This document shows, piece after piece, positions 35,414 through 46,024 of a stretch of DNA of 64,000 bases. The notes under the pieces were generated by a model that made no database searches, was not told the origin of the DNA, and saw only the letters and a list, made by a program, of their open reading frames with translations. Each line of letters opens with the position of its first letter. The first letter of the stretch is position 1. A program made the position numbers and the translations under genes. This stretch comes from Triatoma infestans (Eukaryota > Arthropoda > Insecta > Hemiptera > Reduviidae). Location: the NCBI GenBank assembly GCA_011037195.1, contig JAAEAF010000662.1, positions 62,001 to 126,000 of the forward strand. The letters run 5' to 3'.

Positions 35414-35834
35414 ATATGGTGTAAATTTATTTTGTTCAGTTGGTTGGATTATTCTCCATCTCGCTATTATTTAAAAAAGGAAATAAATAAAATAATGCCC
35501 TAATTACAATAAAAATAATAATCAATAATAAAGCGCAGTAGTACTTCAAATTTAAAAATATTACCTGATTTCCTTTTACATTTTGAAAGTTGCTTATTTC
35601 TTTACTTCCTCTTATACATACCTGTTCTAGTAGTTTAGGATTTTATTAAAATTCTTAATTAATTCTTCGCTCATGTCTGTGAAGGCTGACACCACTAAAT
35701 AAATTCTGATTCTACGCCATTGTCCGCAAATTTTTAATTACTTTTTTGTTTGTTTTGTTCTAACAAATAATTAATTTGCTTACAGCAACAACACCACTAA
35801 TTAATATTAAATAATTTTCGTTATTTTTACTTGC

Positions 35835-36245
35835 TCTTACCGCTGTAACAGGAAGTACTGCGAATGTGTCAAATTTTCGAAATTGTTTTATTACCCAAAA
35901 TACATGATTTGAAGTGCCTTAGAACGAAAAAATAATAAAAGCAACATTTGTTCGAACATAATCTATCAAAAAGAAAAATTGCAGAAAGCTCAAACTTGTC
36001 ATTTCATATAGGTATCATCACCCTAACTTACAAATTCTTTTTCGTCAAAATCATCCCCTAACTAACAAATACTTTTACGTCAGAATCTATCAGGCGGAAA
36101 TACGTCATTGCAGTGTTTTTGTTTTTTGCTCGTGACTTTCTTTTAATCTTCATATTTTATCTATACTCTTAAATGCCTATCACTTTTTTTTTTTAATTTT
36201 TTTTTGGAAGGAATTGGGGGGCCGGCAATGTTAGCATTCTTCTAA
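35835..36245 (+). repeat. Dsp-1 repeat, left part
   Basis: CTCTTACCGCTGTAACAGGAAG, GTGTCAAATTTTCGAAATTG, AAAAATTGCAGAAAGCTCAA, and a middle block duplicated as ACTTACAAATTC and ACTAACAAATAC. It breaks off after GGAATTGGGGGGCCGGC. Confidence 0.6.
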
Positions 36246-36249
36246 ATTA

Positions 36250-37900
36250 GAGATACCGCTGATGAATTCCTGAAGGGGCGGTGCAAAAATAAAAATAAGA
36301 GAAAACTAGACAATCTTGAAAAACTTTCGTATGTTTGAATTGTGGAGTCTGTAACATAATTAGTCGTAATGAGGTGATTAGTTACTTTAGTTCCCTAATA
36401 AATACACAAAATGTAAGTTGTAACAGATGAGTGGTCAGACTGCCTCCAGGTCTTATCAAGCAAGTGTTAGCAAACCGTCATGTCGCACAATATCGGGGAA
36501 TCCAGCATTTATCGGCTGAAATAGGCATGTAATTACTTTTTTTATAATAAGATACAGTAAGTAGGTGGCATAATGAAATTAAATTTAGATTCTGTTAAGT
36601 GTAGAATAGCTCCCATATTCTGCCTCACTAATCCTTAAACATACAAAAAATTGAGGCATCTAGCTTGTCAATCTTCAGAAAAGAAACCAATTTAAGAATG
36701 CTGCTGACAAAGATAGAGCTGAATATTAACAAACTGATAGCAGCGTACCAAGTTCATCCTTCTAATGTTATAAGTGATTTTTATTTTATTATTTATCCCT
36801 TCGTTATCTTAATTTTCTGTGTTTCAAAGTGTCTAATAGGCTTCAAAGTGTCCAAGGTTCAAAGTAAAAATATAAATCTATACAATAACGTAAATTTGTC
36901 AATATAATTTTGTATTTGTTCACTTAAAGAAGGCTGGTTATCAGGGGAGTGGACTAGTAATTTCCTTATATAATATTATTATATAAAATATTTTATTGAA
37001 GAGGGGTTAAGTCAAATAAGTTTGATAACCTTAGCTTAGGTTTAATCACAACTAATTCACCATACCATCTAGCCCGCATAGGGACCATAATGGAAATAGT
37101 TTATCCTTATGATCAGAAAGTATAGTTGATTCCAACCATTTAATATTAGGCTGTAAGAAATACACATATGGTAGGATAGAGCTGTGGAAGGCGTTAATAA
37201 AGACCAATTGTCCACTGCCACCAAACTTACATACGATCTGAGCCATAACAAACACGACGTATATTTGGAATTGTGCAGATTCATAAAGACGAACCAGATT
37301 ACTCTATAAACTCAGAGCACACGCACACATGTATTCATACGAAAAAAGAATAAAGTGTAAAATTTAAAATAAAGCGATAATTGTCAAGATAACTATTTCA
37401 TGGCTATCTGCTGAGTGCAGAACGCTAAAAAAATAACCTTTGCTCCAGAGTGCCATCTCTGCTAAATAAAAAAATACTAACTTGTTTCGTTTGAGAAGGA
37501 AGATGAACCTCCCCTCTATTTATAAATATTTATGCAATGGTAATTAAACATTGAATACTATTTCCGAAAAGAAAACTCATTAATTTTACAATTGCATAAC
37601 GCATTAAGAGGAAGTCGTGAGTGAGTGTATTTGGCAGGAGTTTTTTTTAATTAATTAAGTAGAAAATTCACTGTTCACTATTCTGAATTCTTCGGCCCCG
37701 ATTTAGATTAATCTTCTGTCTTCAGCAAGCATGATAGTCCACCTAAAATTACATCAATTCCAGAACATAGTTGTTCCATCGGACGTGAACTCTATAATGT
37801 TGATCATGTCATATCAATAATGTATATTTAGTTTTTTTAGGATAGCAGTGAGCTTCAAGTCTTTTTTGCTGATATTTCTTAAATTCTACAAGATCGAAAG
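36250..37900. other. Mostly unique interval downstream of the GST gene
   Basis: A short open peptide starts at ATG 36427 (MSGQTASRSYQASVSKPSCR, 30 codons), and an elongase-like stretch lies at 37070-37230 on minus (see findings). Neither is firm. A Dsp-1 scrap, GAGGAAGTCGTGAGTGAGTG, lies near 37610. Confidence 0.3.
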
Positions 37901-37933
37901 GACCAAAGAAAAATTCTGTTTTTTTTAATCAAT

Positions 37934-37939
37934 TTTATT
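37934..37939 (-). promoter_or_regulatory. Poly(A) signal AATAAA of the GST gene
   Basis: AATAAA on minus, 108 bases past the GST stop codon. It is the first canonical signal downstream. Confidence 0.65.
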
Positions 37940-38046
37940 GCATTTTTAATAAATTGAAGAGTTACAGCTCGTTAAGTTCTTTTGTTCTCCTTAAAGATAA
38001 TGATAAAAGAAATATATATTTTTGATTAGACAAATCAAATAAATGT

Positions 38047-41000
38047 TTACTTCTTGCGCGAATCAAAGAGTGCTTTGAATTTCAAAACACCTTCTTCATT
38101 GGTTTCTGCATAGCTTGGAATTGAAGATTTACATTTGGCTAACCACTTGGCCACGTTGGGATATTTAGAAATATCATAGCCACAAACCTGCAATAATTAA
38201 TTTTTCTTATTAGATTAGATTTTAATGAAGATTTTTAGAATAACAGACTATCGAGCCATTTAACACTACAGTTTAGTATTTCTCCTTATGTGACTGTTGG
38301 GCATTCCTCAATCTAAGTAAATCAAACTTGCTTTTTTCGTAAAAGCTACATTTGTAGTTAGCGATCGTTTTTGGAGATGGTCGTTCCCGATCAAAATGTC
38401 AACCTGCACCCTGACAGAGTTAACATGCACCCTGAACAGAGTAAAGTCAGCAAATAAACCTAGTGTCCTTGTTTTACACTATTACCAAGGCATCCAGAAA
38501 ATGTTTGAAGGTTTGTAACACAAAATGAGGATGACTATCATTAAAAGAATCTCTGGATCTATTTTGTTTCACCAGAGTTTCTCAGGAAAATACCATTCAA
38601 TTTTGGTGAGATCATCACAATTCCAGTTTTTTAGTAACAAAACTAAGGGGAAAAAACAACATACAACATCCATTTTTACTTTCTCTCAATTAAGAGGAAG
38701 CGATCGTGTCGAATTTTCGAAATTAAGTTTTCACCGGAAATACATGTTTTCAGGTCCCACTGGGTTCAAAACAAACAATTTTTTTTTAGAAATTGATTGT
38801 TTTTAGAAAATGGAAAATCGCAGAAAGCTGAATCTTGGTATTTCGTTTAGGAGACCCGACCATAAGATTTTGGCAAAATAGGTCGACCGCAAAGTTTCAC
38901 ACTTTAATGAATAAATTTTTCAGTTTTCGGGACTGCACGGAACGATAGATTGCAAAAAATCGATAAAAATATGAGAGATTATCAAAAAAACTTGGCCTGA
39001 AAATTCTTGGCCCATCTTTTGTGTTGTAAAATTTTCCATTTCATGCACGATGAAGGCATCCGTAACAAATATCTCTTGCCTGCTGGATTAGAAAAAGAAA
39101 TTGTTCAAAAGGAACAAAATCATATTCGATTAAAATCTAATAAAATAACAATTACTCTAAACGCAAACTCATATTTGAAAGAGTTTTCATATATGCTCGC
39201 CCTTACGCGTTGGTCTAGTGGCCAGCGCACTCGCCTTTCGTGCGAGAATTTAGGGTTCGATACCAGAGAAGGGAAAGTCGGTGTTGACCCAGCATCGTGA
39301 TAAAAAGTAGGAAGCTACAGTAATCGCCGACTGGCAAGCTAGCGCCCTAGGTTTTTTTTTCATATATGCTCGGATAGCAAGTGGATCTTGCAAGCTCTAA
39401 AATTTTTGCTTCAGCAGTTCTAAATTTTTGATAGAACTTCTAGAACACTGCGAGGACCTTAACAATCCCTTCTAGTCTGGTTACTAAGATCATGCAGGAA
39501 TCGTTAGAAATCCAGAGGTTCATAGATTGGCCGAATTAAGGGCTGCCTCCCCTTTATTGACACTGTTATTGGTGTAATGTCTTTCGACCAGTCTGTCAAG
39601 CATCCGGGCATGGATAGTTTTGTAAGGACTGCGCTAGAGACTTGTTAGCAATTCAAAATACTGATCGGAAATCCAATAGAGCATCTTGGAAGATGATCTC
39701 ATTAGCTCGAAACGTTCTGTTCAGTAAATGAATAAATAAAATGTTTAAAATAAAAGTAGTTGTCATTAATCTATCCGAGTATTTCCTTTTTCTATGGCGC
39801 AATAGTCCATAAAGGACTAAGGCTTGCCAGACGGCGATATATTGGGAGACGTGTGGTAAGCACGCCGCAGTTCTCTCGCCCGTTTAGTTCTGACCTTCGC
39901 TACCTAGGTGCGCTACGAACCGTAGCTTCCCATTTGGTTTTCACTATGCTGGGTCAACACCGACTTTTCCCTCACAGGAATCGAACCCTGAATTCTCGCG
40001 CCAAAGGCGACTGCGGTAGCCCCTAGACCAACGCGTGAGGACCAAGTCTTCTTAAAGACTGCTCTAGATCCTATATTCCAAAGATTTTTTTTCATATAAA
40101 CATCTCGATTTCAGGATAAAGTTTCGTTTACCTCGGCGGTAGTTACTGAAGCAACCAGTGACAAATCAGCCACAGTCATGTGATCCCCAGCTGCCCAGGT
40201 TGATTTTGAAAGGAAGTTATCCAATTGAGTATAGGCGTCGTCAAGTCTCTTGGCTTTGTCAGCATTATGAGGTGCTCCTTCGAAAATCATTGGATACTGG
40301 AAATAAAATTTAAAATTAATACTTTATTAAAATTGATGCACAAATTTATTAAGATTGTTTCAGCTTGAAATTTATATTCGCTTTTGAAATACACTTACAT
40401 AAACATCTCCAAATCTTTGGTAAAGTGTTCCCATATCAAAGAAGAGTCTCTGATCCACGATGGCTTTCTTCTTGGGATCCTTTGGATACAGTGAATCATC
40501 CTTACCATACTTGGATACTAAGTAAGTTGCAATAGCACGGCTAACAAAAAAAATAAAAATAAATGTGAGATGCATAAAACTTGTAATTAATTGTTAATTA
40601 TTTTTCTTACTATTGTTAAGAAATGTGGCGAATGTATCAGTTTTGAAAATTAAGTTTTAATCGGAAATATATATTGAGATTTTCTGGGTCCAACAAACCA
40701 AAAAAAAATGGTTTTCAGACGGGTTCATATGTGTGTGTGTATTTTTATGAACAGAAAAAAAAAAAAATCAGGACCCGTAGTTTGGATATCATCAAAGGAA
40801 GCAGGCAATACGTATCGGTAGTAATACTTCAGAAGAAATACTTTATTGAATGGATTTACCAGATTTTTTGTGTGTGTCGAAAATGGCTCGCAAAATTTTT
40901 CTTTAAATTTTATATACACTCCATACATATACAGACTAATGATTTTTGACTGTCCCTCTATAGCTTACGAGGAAATCGAAATTAAATTTAAGAAATTAAG

Positions 41001-42248
41001 TTTTCAGGAGAAATCCTTGTGAGATCCCCTAGAATAGGAAAAACATGGTTATTTACGAACTGTCTGGGTGTATTTATGAAAATAATGGAATCACAGCGTT
41101 AAACTGGAAAAATCTAAACAGACATTTTCATTTCGTAAAAAGAAAATCTCAAGTAAAAATAAGAAAACTGGAGTAAGAGAAGTTGTGTGTGTTCACACTG
41201 TATATTTTTAGAATAGTCACACTGTATATTGTTTTTTGAAAGTTAAATCTTTTTTATTTTTTTTTTATTTATGCACAGCTCGATGTCCCGACTTCGGCCA
41301 TAAAAGTCATGGCCGCCCAATACAAGACTGACACAGAAAAGTCACCCATTCTTACGTCCTGTAGCGGACAGAACATGTTTATGTGCAAGGCCTCCAAATA
41401 TTCTAGTCTAACAATGGTGTATCAAATCTAACAAATCTCCGTGTATAACAACGGGGATTGTACAACGCTTATTCTTATGTGAATGTCGCTGCAAATAATC
41501 AAGGCCAGCAATCATTCTGAATCGGCCACATCTTCCTTTCTTGGCACATTGCTGGGTAAGCGGCCATAAGGATCTAATAAAATTTTCCCAGCTTCAACCC
41601 CTTCAGTCTATTTCTTGGCCTCTTCCCTAAACTCGCTCTTCTAATTTGATTTTTTTTATTTTGGCTCTAGGAAAGCTAAATTTATTTTCAGGCTGCTGCA
41701 TTACATCCACCGCTTTCACCCTACTATCATTTCCCAGCTGTTCTCGTAATGGCAGGGACTCCCTCTGAGGCACAACAGTCATCTCACCGATTACAAGATT
41801 TCCAATCTCTTTAGCTTTTTATAATTTACTATAAGTTGAAAAAGTAAATAAAACAAATACCTTTCGGTCAAAGTTAAATCTCCATCAGTGATGCAAGGAA
41901 CTGTATGCTGAGGATTAACCTGTAAATTACACAAAAATAGAATCAAGATTTTGTTCAGATCAAAAATCTAATTTAAAACCTAATACAGTTAATTGTTCTT
42001 AATAATATAATTCACATTAGATATTAAAGATTTTCTAATATATTCTAATGGAAACCAGGCTGATCCTATTGGAGAGTTCGAGTTTGATAAGTGCCCAATA
42101 ATCTTACCTTAATATATTCTGGGGTCAGATGTTCTCCTTTCATCAAATCAAGAAGTTTCAGATTAAGATCGACTCCAACTGCTTTGGCAGTCATCAGTAC
42201 AGTCCTGCATGGTGCACTTCCTGGGGTGTAGTAGTAATCAATGCCCAT
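38047..42248 (-). CDS. GstD1: Delta-class glutathione S-transferase, five coding exons
   Basis: Conjugates reduced glutathione to electrophiles in the cytosol (insecticide, plant-toxin and oxidative detoxification). Coding exons on minus: 42248-42108, 41919-41861, 40540-40399, 40296-40132, 38187-38047; introns are GT-AG and phases join exactly to 215 residues, the usual class length. Residues 9-15 are PGSAPCR, with Ser11 the expected catalytic serine. HTVPCITD (52-59) is the glutathione-site loop with its cis-proline, and ESRAI (66-70) the glutathione gamma-glutamyl contact. TVAD (155-158) is the N-capping box of the C-terminal helical domain. The protein ends FDSRKK. A Thr stands before ESRAI where Trp is usual. 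Delta class is firm; D1 orthology is not. Introns 2 and 4 carry Dsp-1 and SINE insertions. Confidence 0.95.
38680..38945 (+). repeat. Dsp-1 left part in GST intron 4
   Basis: CTTTCTCTCAATTAAGAGGAAG, GCGATCGTGTCGAATTTTCG, TTTTCACCGGAAATACATG, then a truncated first module. It does not disturb any exon. Confidence 0.65.
39200..39360 (+). mobile_element. SINE-A with tRNA-Glu-like head and 12-bp target duplication, in GST intron 4
   Basis: TGGTCTAGTGG (A box, 39211-39221) and GGTTCGATACC (B box, 39254-39264) with a 5-bp anticodon-like stem CTCGC/GCGAG around a loop holding TTC. It ends in a run of nine T. CATATATGCTCG flanks both sides (39188-39199 and 39361-39372), so the borders are exact. The intact duplication points to a fairly recent insertion. 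It is not a tRNA gene: no acceptor stem. Confidence 0.88.
39370..39770. other. Unassigned stretch in GST intron 4
   Basis: Somewhat GC-richer than the flanks and free of Dsp-1. I see no clear element ends. Confidence 0.25.
39790..40046 (-). mobile_element. SINE-A, longer copy, in GST intron 4
   Basis: On minus, CGCGTTGGTCTAGGGGCTAC holds the A box and GGTTCGATTCC the B box (about 39977-39987). GTCGGTGTTGACCCAGCAT is shared with the copy at 39200. This copy has about 120 bp of extra body (GGTAGCGAAGGTCAGAACTA and on) missing from the shorter one, so the two define long and short forms. Confidence 0.82.
40600..41215 (+). repeat. Dsp-1 copy in GST intron 2
   Basis: Worn left end (GTTTTAATCGGAAATATAT), GTGTGTGTG stretch, then after breaks TTTTCAGGAGAAATCC (a second left block) and a right end GGAGTAAGAGAAGTTGTGTG near 41171. 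Open frames at 40674-40949 and 40725-40928 lie in it and are not genes. Confidence 0.55.
41240..41830. other. GC-richer block in GST intron 2, possible element relic
   Basis: Stands out in base composition. On minus, 41830-41650 reads open as [20 protein letters not shown] and on through [17 protein letters not shown]. Further left, other frames give [21 protein letters not shown] do not recognise the protein; a decayed polyprotein or transposase is possible. Confidence 0.3.
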
Positions 42249-42260
42249 TGTGATGTTTCT
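42249..42260 (-). promoter_or_regulatory. Likely 5'-UTR splice acceptor of the GST gene
   Basis: On minus, TTTTGTTTATATAG precedes the last ten leader bases, AAACATCACA, before the GST ATG, a fair 3' splice site. It suggests a non-coding first exon further upstream (beyond 42260), which I could not locate. The start codon is supported by the conserved N-terminus. Confidence 0.4.
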
Positions 42261-42369
42261 ATATAAACAAAATAAATAGAATAGTAAAGTTATTATGTAG
42301 TTGGAGAGATTTTTTTTTTCTTTGATAGCCAGCTTAATTTTATTTATTATTTGACGGATTTTGAATGTC

Positions 42370-42500
42370 TGCCCGTCGTTTATATGTTTCGGGGTACCTT
42401 AAAACATGAATTTCTGGTGTATATGAATTTTTGGAAATTTAGCATTTGGATTGTCGGAATATTTTATCATACGCAAGAAGAAAACCTAAAAAAAATAAAT
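42370..42500 (-). repeat. Dsp-1 terminal scrap upstream of GST
   Basis: TTTCGGGGTACCTTAAAACA and ACATGAATTTCTGGTG, then an end near 42480, directly followed by AAATCTGGTGTGACATACTG from another copy. Confidence 0.45.
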
Positions 42501-42589
42501 CTGGTGTGACATACTGATAAAATTGACACATTTTCTTTAAATTTGAAATTCAGTTAATTTTTATTCAGTTAATATAGTTTGAGGCAAAA

Positions 42590-43265
42590 TCCATCATCCA
42601 GAATTGCGACTTTATTGAATTTTTTTTTTTCGTTTTACGCAATTTTCTCGAATACGGCTCCAAAAAATTTCCTTAACCTATTATACTAACTATACCACTA
42701 TCTGAAACATTTTCACGGGAAAATTGATTTTTTTGGGGGAAGAGTAACATCAAACTTCCCTCTAAACTAAAGTACCATTTCAACAGAACATTAATATCAT
42801 ATCACTTTTAATATTATATTTAATATACATTACTTAGAAGCATTGTTTGAATTTTAAATTTAAAGAAAATAGAAAAACCGGAAGTGCGGCTTTACGGAAT
42901 AGGTTTTTGAGTTTTTTGGAATTTTCTCGAAAACCTCTATAACGACGTTGCCCATTAAACTTTGTTTATTAAGTGCAGAAAAATAAACGACTATCACTTT
43001 TATTTGAAACATTTTTCCAAAAAAATTGATTTTAGTTAATTATGTGGAATTACTGACGTTAAATTTCAAATGTAATATGCAGTTGGTTGAGTGTTTTGTG
43101 CTCTTTACTGGACTATAGTACATATTATCCCTTCTCTACCTGCCCACCACCCGTATATTTATTTCAAGACAAATGAGTAAAATTTGAGTTTAGAAAACTT
43201 ATTTTTTATATAATTGTACTAGCGGGGTAAGAGAAAGTCGTGCGAGTGTTTCAATATGCCACGAT
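42590..43265 (+). repeat. Dsp-1 right part between GST and the V-ATPase gene
   Basis: Module 1 from AATTGCGACTTTATTGAATT, module 2 from GGAAGTGCGGCTTTACGGAA, then GGTAAGAGAAAGTCGTGCGA and GTGTTTCA at 43226-43256. Any upstream GST exon or promoter would have to lie within or beyond this repeat. Confidence 0.65.
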
Positions 43266-43299
43266 CGCAATACTTTCATTCAAAAGCAGTAAGGGAAAA

Positions 43300-43900
43300 T
43301 AAAAATCCAATAAATTGTTAGAAGGCAGCTCATAATCGCATAACTAGTTGCATTCCTATCATATCCTAATTCAAGGAGATGTGTATGTCCCATTTCTTCC
43401 AAATACATACTCCTATTATTAAACGATGTTCGGAAGTGCCAGTATGACATTGAAGGAGAAGTAGATGAAATGAGTCAATATTAAGGCTGCCTGTCACTTA
43501 TCGAACTTGCTGGGCTAGACAGAGAGAGAGAATGTGTGGAGGGAGAGACATTTCCCTCTTTTTTGTACGTAATGCATTTTCATTGGCTTTTGCTTTAATA
43601 AGGACAAACCCGAAAAAGCAGGTCATAGTGGTGAAAAAAAAACGGTGTTTCATTTAAAACCCTATTTCTAGGTAAATTGAATGTTTTTGTTTGTTTGAGG
43701 TTTACACGGAGCGAGGTACGCTAGGCTTCACTCTACACAGCTAATTCAATGAAGTGCAACAGCTGGTGGCAGTTATGGGAAATGTTTTGAGTTTTCGCTT
43801 TATCTTTAGGCCTTTAATATATAAATTAGGAAAATTTATAGTAAATAAATAAAGTTAATAAATTTATATTAAAAAACAAATTGATGATTATATAAAAAAG
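43300..43900. other. Interval 3' of the V-ATPase C frame
   Basis: No canonical AATAAA was found in the first 60 bases past the stop; variants such as TATAAA occur. A GA-rich stretch lies at 43515-43550. No poly(A) relic of a retrocopy is evident. Confidence 0.3.
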
Positions 43901-43906
43901 TGAAAA

Positions 43907-45046
43907 TTATATAACGTCTATATTAATTTTATAGCAAACGTATGGATAGTATTCCTGTGATTGACCAAGTGACAGCGTCACTTCCACACTGGCTAGCTTT
44001 TCAGCTTCAGCACCGGTTATACCCAAATGTTTATACAGATTATGTAATATTTCACGTATTTTTTTAATATATTTCTTATTTATTACAAGCAAAGCGGCCT
44101 CAAAATTCGCCGGCAGACCATATCTTAATACACTTTCCACATACAATTTACAAGCTTTAATATGTACCATACTTTTGAATATTTCACTAAATTTATGTTT
44201 TAAATCATTCACCAATGGTTCATATAGTGATTCCTTTTTTTTTTTAATTTTTAAATAATTTTCTTTATATAGACGTTTTGCCTGTTCATTGTAAACATAA
44301 TCTCTGACGACAAATTTAAATTTTTTCGCTGTATCTGAAAAATGTTTCACCCGCTCTTTAAACAGTGTAACACCAATTAAATAGAATTCATGATCTTCAG
44401 CTAAAACTCTGGAAGATCTTGGCAATACAGTTTGATCAAATCTTTCATAGGTACGTAACCAATCACTGTATAGTTTCTTAACAACTACAACTAGTACTGT
44501 ACACATAAATTCAGAATTCAAGATAAAATCTTTTTCAGTTACGAGATCATTTACATTTCTAGTCAAAAGGCTGCCTTGATCATTTTTCTCTATTATCTCC
44601 AGAGCTCCACGTATTGTCACGTACTCTTGGAATCTACGTTTATAATCAATATCAATTTGTATGGCTTGTTTCTGTGCTAAATTTGATAAACATTTTATTG
44701 TCTGTTTTGGTGGGAATTTAGTTAAATCCCATTTGAAAGATATTAAATATTCATGTATCGGTTCACCGTCCACACACAAAATATCCTTTTTCATCAATTT
44801 TTCATTATCTATGAGAGATTCCAAACTGGTTGCTAGTCTATTAATTATATTTTCTAAGTATTGTTCTAATTTAACCATTTCATCAGCGTCTGTTAACAAT
44901 GTATCCAATGTGCCTACCTTCAATGCTGGTATATAAAATTTATATGCATCGCATTTGTTCAATTTTTCTAAAGCTTTGTTCAATATTTTCCAATTTTCAT
45001 CCACATTCTTTTCAGCCGGTGCTGATATTAACCAATATTCCGACAT
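43907..45046 (-). CDS. Vha44: V-type proton ATPase subunit C, intronless
   Basis: Subunit C of the peripheral V1 sector, which bridges the peripheral stalks and the membrane sector and is released on reversible disassembly of the pump. The frame is open for 379 codons from an ATG giving MSEYWLISAP to TAA, the usual family length without insert. Conserved stretches are LKVGTLD (42-48), GSLLTRN (158-164), KFVVRDY (244-250), VESVLRYGLP (303-312) and the C-terminus EYYPYVCYKINID (365-377). The two ends form the head and the middle (roughly 165-265) the foot. It has no intron, while animal genes for this subunit are normally split, so I infer a retrocopy. Open frame plus conserved motifs argue that it is or was selected. 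It could instead be the sole gene. Confidence 0.93.
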   Translation of the reverse strand: MSEYWLISAPAEKNVDENWKILNKALEKLNKCDAYKFYIPALKVGTLDTLLTDADEMVKLEQYLENIINRLATSLESLIDNEKLMKKDILCVDGEPIHEYLISFKWDLTKFPPKQTIKCLSNLAQKQAIQIDIDYKRRFQEYVTIRGALEIIEKNDQGSLLTRNVNDLVTEKDFILNSEFMCTVLVVVVKKLYSDWLRTYERFDQTVLPRSSRVLAEDHEFYLIGVTLFKERVKHFSDTAKKFKFVVRDYVYNEQAKRLYKENYLKIKKKKESLYEPLVNDLKHKFSEIFKSMVHIKACKLYVESVLRYGLPANFEAALLVINKKYIKKIREILHNLYKHLGITGAEAEKLASVEVTLSLGQSQEYYPYVCYKINIDVI

Positions 45047-45344
45047 TGTTTTTTCCCCCTAGTTGAAGACTGTTAATCCATTTTCAGTTTTAGTTTAGCG
45101 AAAAACTAAAGAAACCAATCGTGGCAGAATCCATACTGGTTTTTAAAATTGATTAACAAAGTTACTAACTTCATGTTCTTTCAAAAATAAATAGTGGTTA
45201 ATTAGAATCAGATATTCCAATAAAATTACACTCGATAATTTGTACATGTGGTTTTTCTAGTAACGTGATTTGAAGGTAACTAAGGCAACTGTCGTTAGCA
45301 ATACAATTTTATTAAAGCAATAAATATGATTGCAGAATACTGCT

Positions 45345-45600
45345 TGTAAGCGCAAGTTATTGCCAAATAGTGTCAAATTTTCGAAACTGAACTTTCACCA
45401 GGAATTCCTATTAGAAAGAAATGTTTTTAGCAAATTGTGTGCATCTAAAACAAAATAACTAAAAGAAGAAAACAATTGATTGTAAAAAACACATATGACT
45501 TTCTGTTACTGTAACATAATTTACATAGTTTTGGGATGAATGTAAACGGGTATTACCTAGTTACAAATTTCATAAATAACAAATTGTGTATGCGTGAATC
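45345..45600. repeat. Dsp-1 left-end and hairpin-end fragments
   Basis: 45360-45420 is a plus-oriented start (GTGTCAAATTTTCGAAACTG). 45480-45530 is a worn minus-oriented end (ACACATATGACTTTCTGTTA). The second, with 46025-46225, brackets the ribozyme palindrome, so that element inserted into a Dsp-1 copy. Confidence 0.5.
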
Positions 45601-45782
45601 AGAAATATCATATCTCATCCCCTTGGAGCTACAAACCATTGGGATCCTGGCCCTCTCAATAATACTTTTTTCTGTAGATGCTGTAGTGAGTAGTTAAACG
45701 AAGTTGTTGTGGTATGTTCCGCAGAGCTGGAAAGCATCAGAGATATTTGCCATGATAGCCTGCTTCTTTTTGTGGCCATTAA

Positions 45783-45809
45783 CGGTTTCGGGCGTTCGCC
45801 CATCATCAG
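45783..45809 (-). ncRNA. Hammerhead ribozyme, left-arm copy with damaged stem III
   Basis: On minus: CTGATGA, stem II GGGC/GCCC with loop GAAC (four Watson-Crick pairs), GAAA. It is followed by CCGTTA in place of CCGGTC, which breaks the self-complementary stem III, and the stem I partner no longer pairs. The core boxes are intact but cleavage is doubtful. Confidence 0.7.
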
Positions 45810-45945
45810 GAAGTTTTTTGTCAAACAGTGTGATAACATATACTTTCACAAAGCAAATTTAGTTGATACACTATCAAGTAAATTAGAGTGTATCAACTAA
45901 ATTTGATCTGTGCAAGTCTATGTTACCACACTGTTTGACAAAAAA

Positions 45946-45983
45946 CATCCTGATGATGGGCGAACGTCCGAAACCGGTCGATG
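45946..45983 (+). ncRNA. Hammerhead ribozyme, complete core, Penelope type
   Basis: All parts are present in order: stem I 5' strand CATC (45946-45949); CTGATGA (45950-45956); stem II GGGC, loop GAAC, GTCC (four pairs, one G-U); GAAA; then CCGGTC, giving the self-complementary stem III ACCGGT; cleavage expected after C45979; stem I 3' strand GATG (45980-45983), exactly complementary to CATC. The very short palindromic stem III is typical of Penelope-type hammerheads that act as dimers. Activity is an inference from sequence. Confidence 0.85.
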
Positions 45984-46024
45984 ACCACAAAAACAAGCAG
46001 GCTATCAGGGAAAATATCTCTGAT

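Larger units (their letters stand above)
45734..46023. repeat. Palindrome built from two inverted hammerhead-bearing repeats
   Basis: Left arm about 45734-45880 and right arm about 45885-46023 are inverted copies meeting almost without spacer, at TAGTTGATACACT and its inverse AGTGTATCAACTA. Each arm contains a hammerhead core pointing outward. Sequence like this is known from the terminal repeats of Penelope-like elements. No reverse transcriptase or GIY-YIG endonuclease frame is nearby. Confidence 0.85.

Noticed and set aside
39203..39270. tRNA-Glu-like gene
   Set aside because: No acceptor stem, flanked by a target duplication and followed by a SINE body.
39007..39300. 97-codon open frame on plus
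   Set aside because: Runs into the SINE-A head; the first part lies in GST intron sequence with no homology seen.
38047..42248. GST as a pseudogene because of its many intronic insertions
   Set aside because: All five exons join in phase with correct splice sites and conserved active-site residues.
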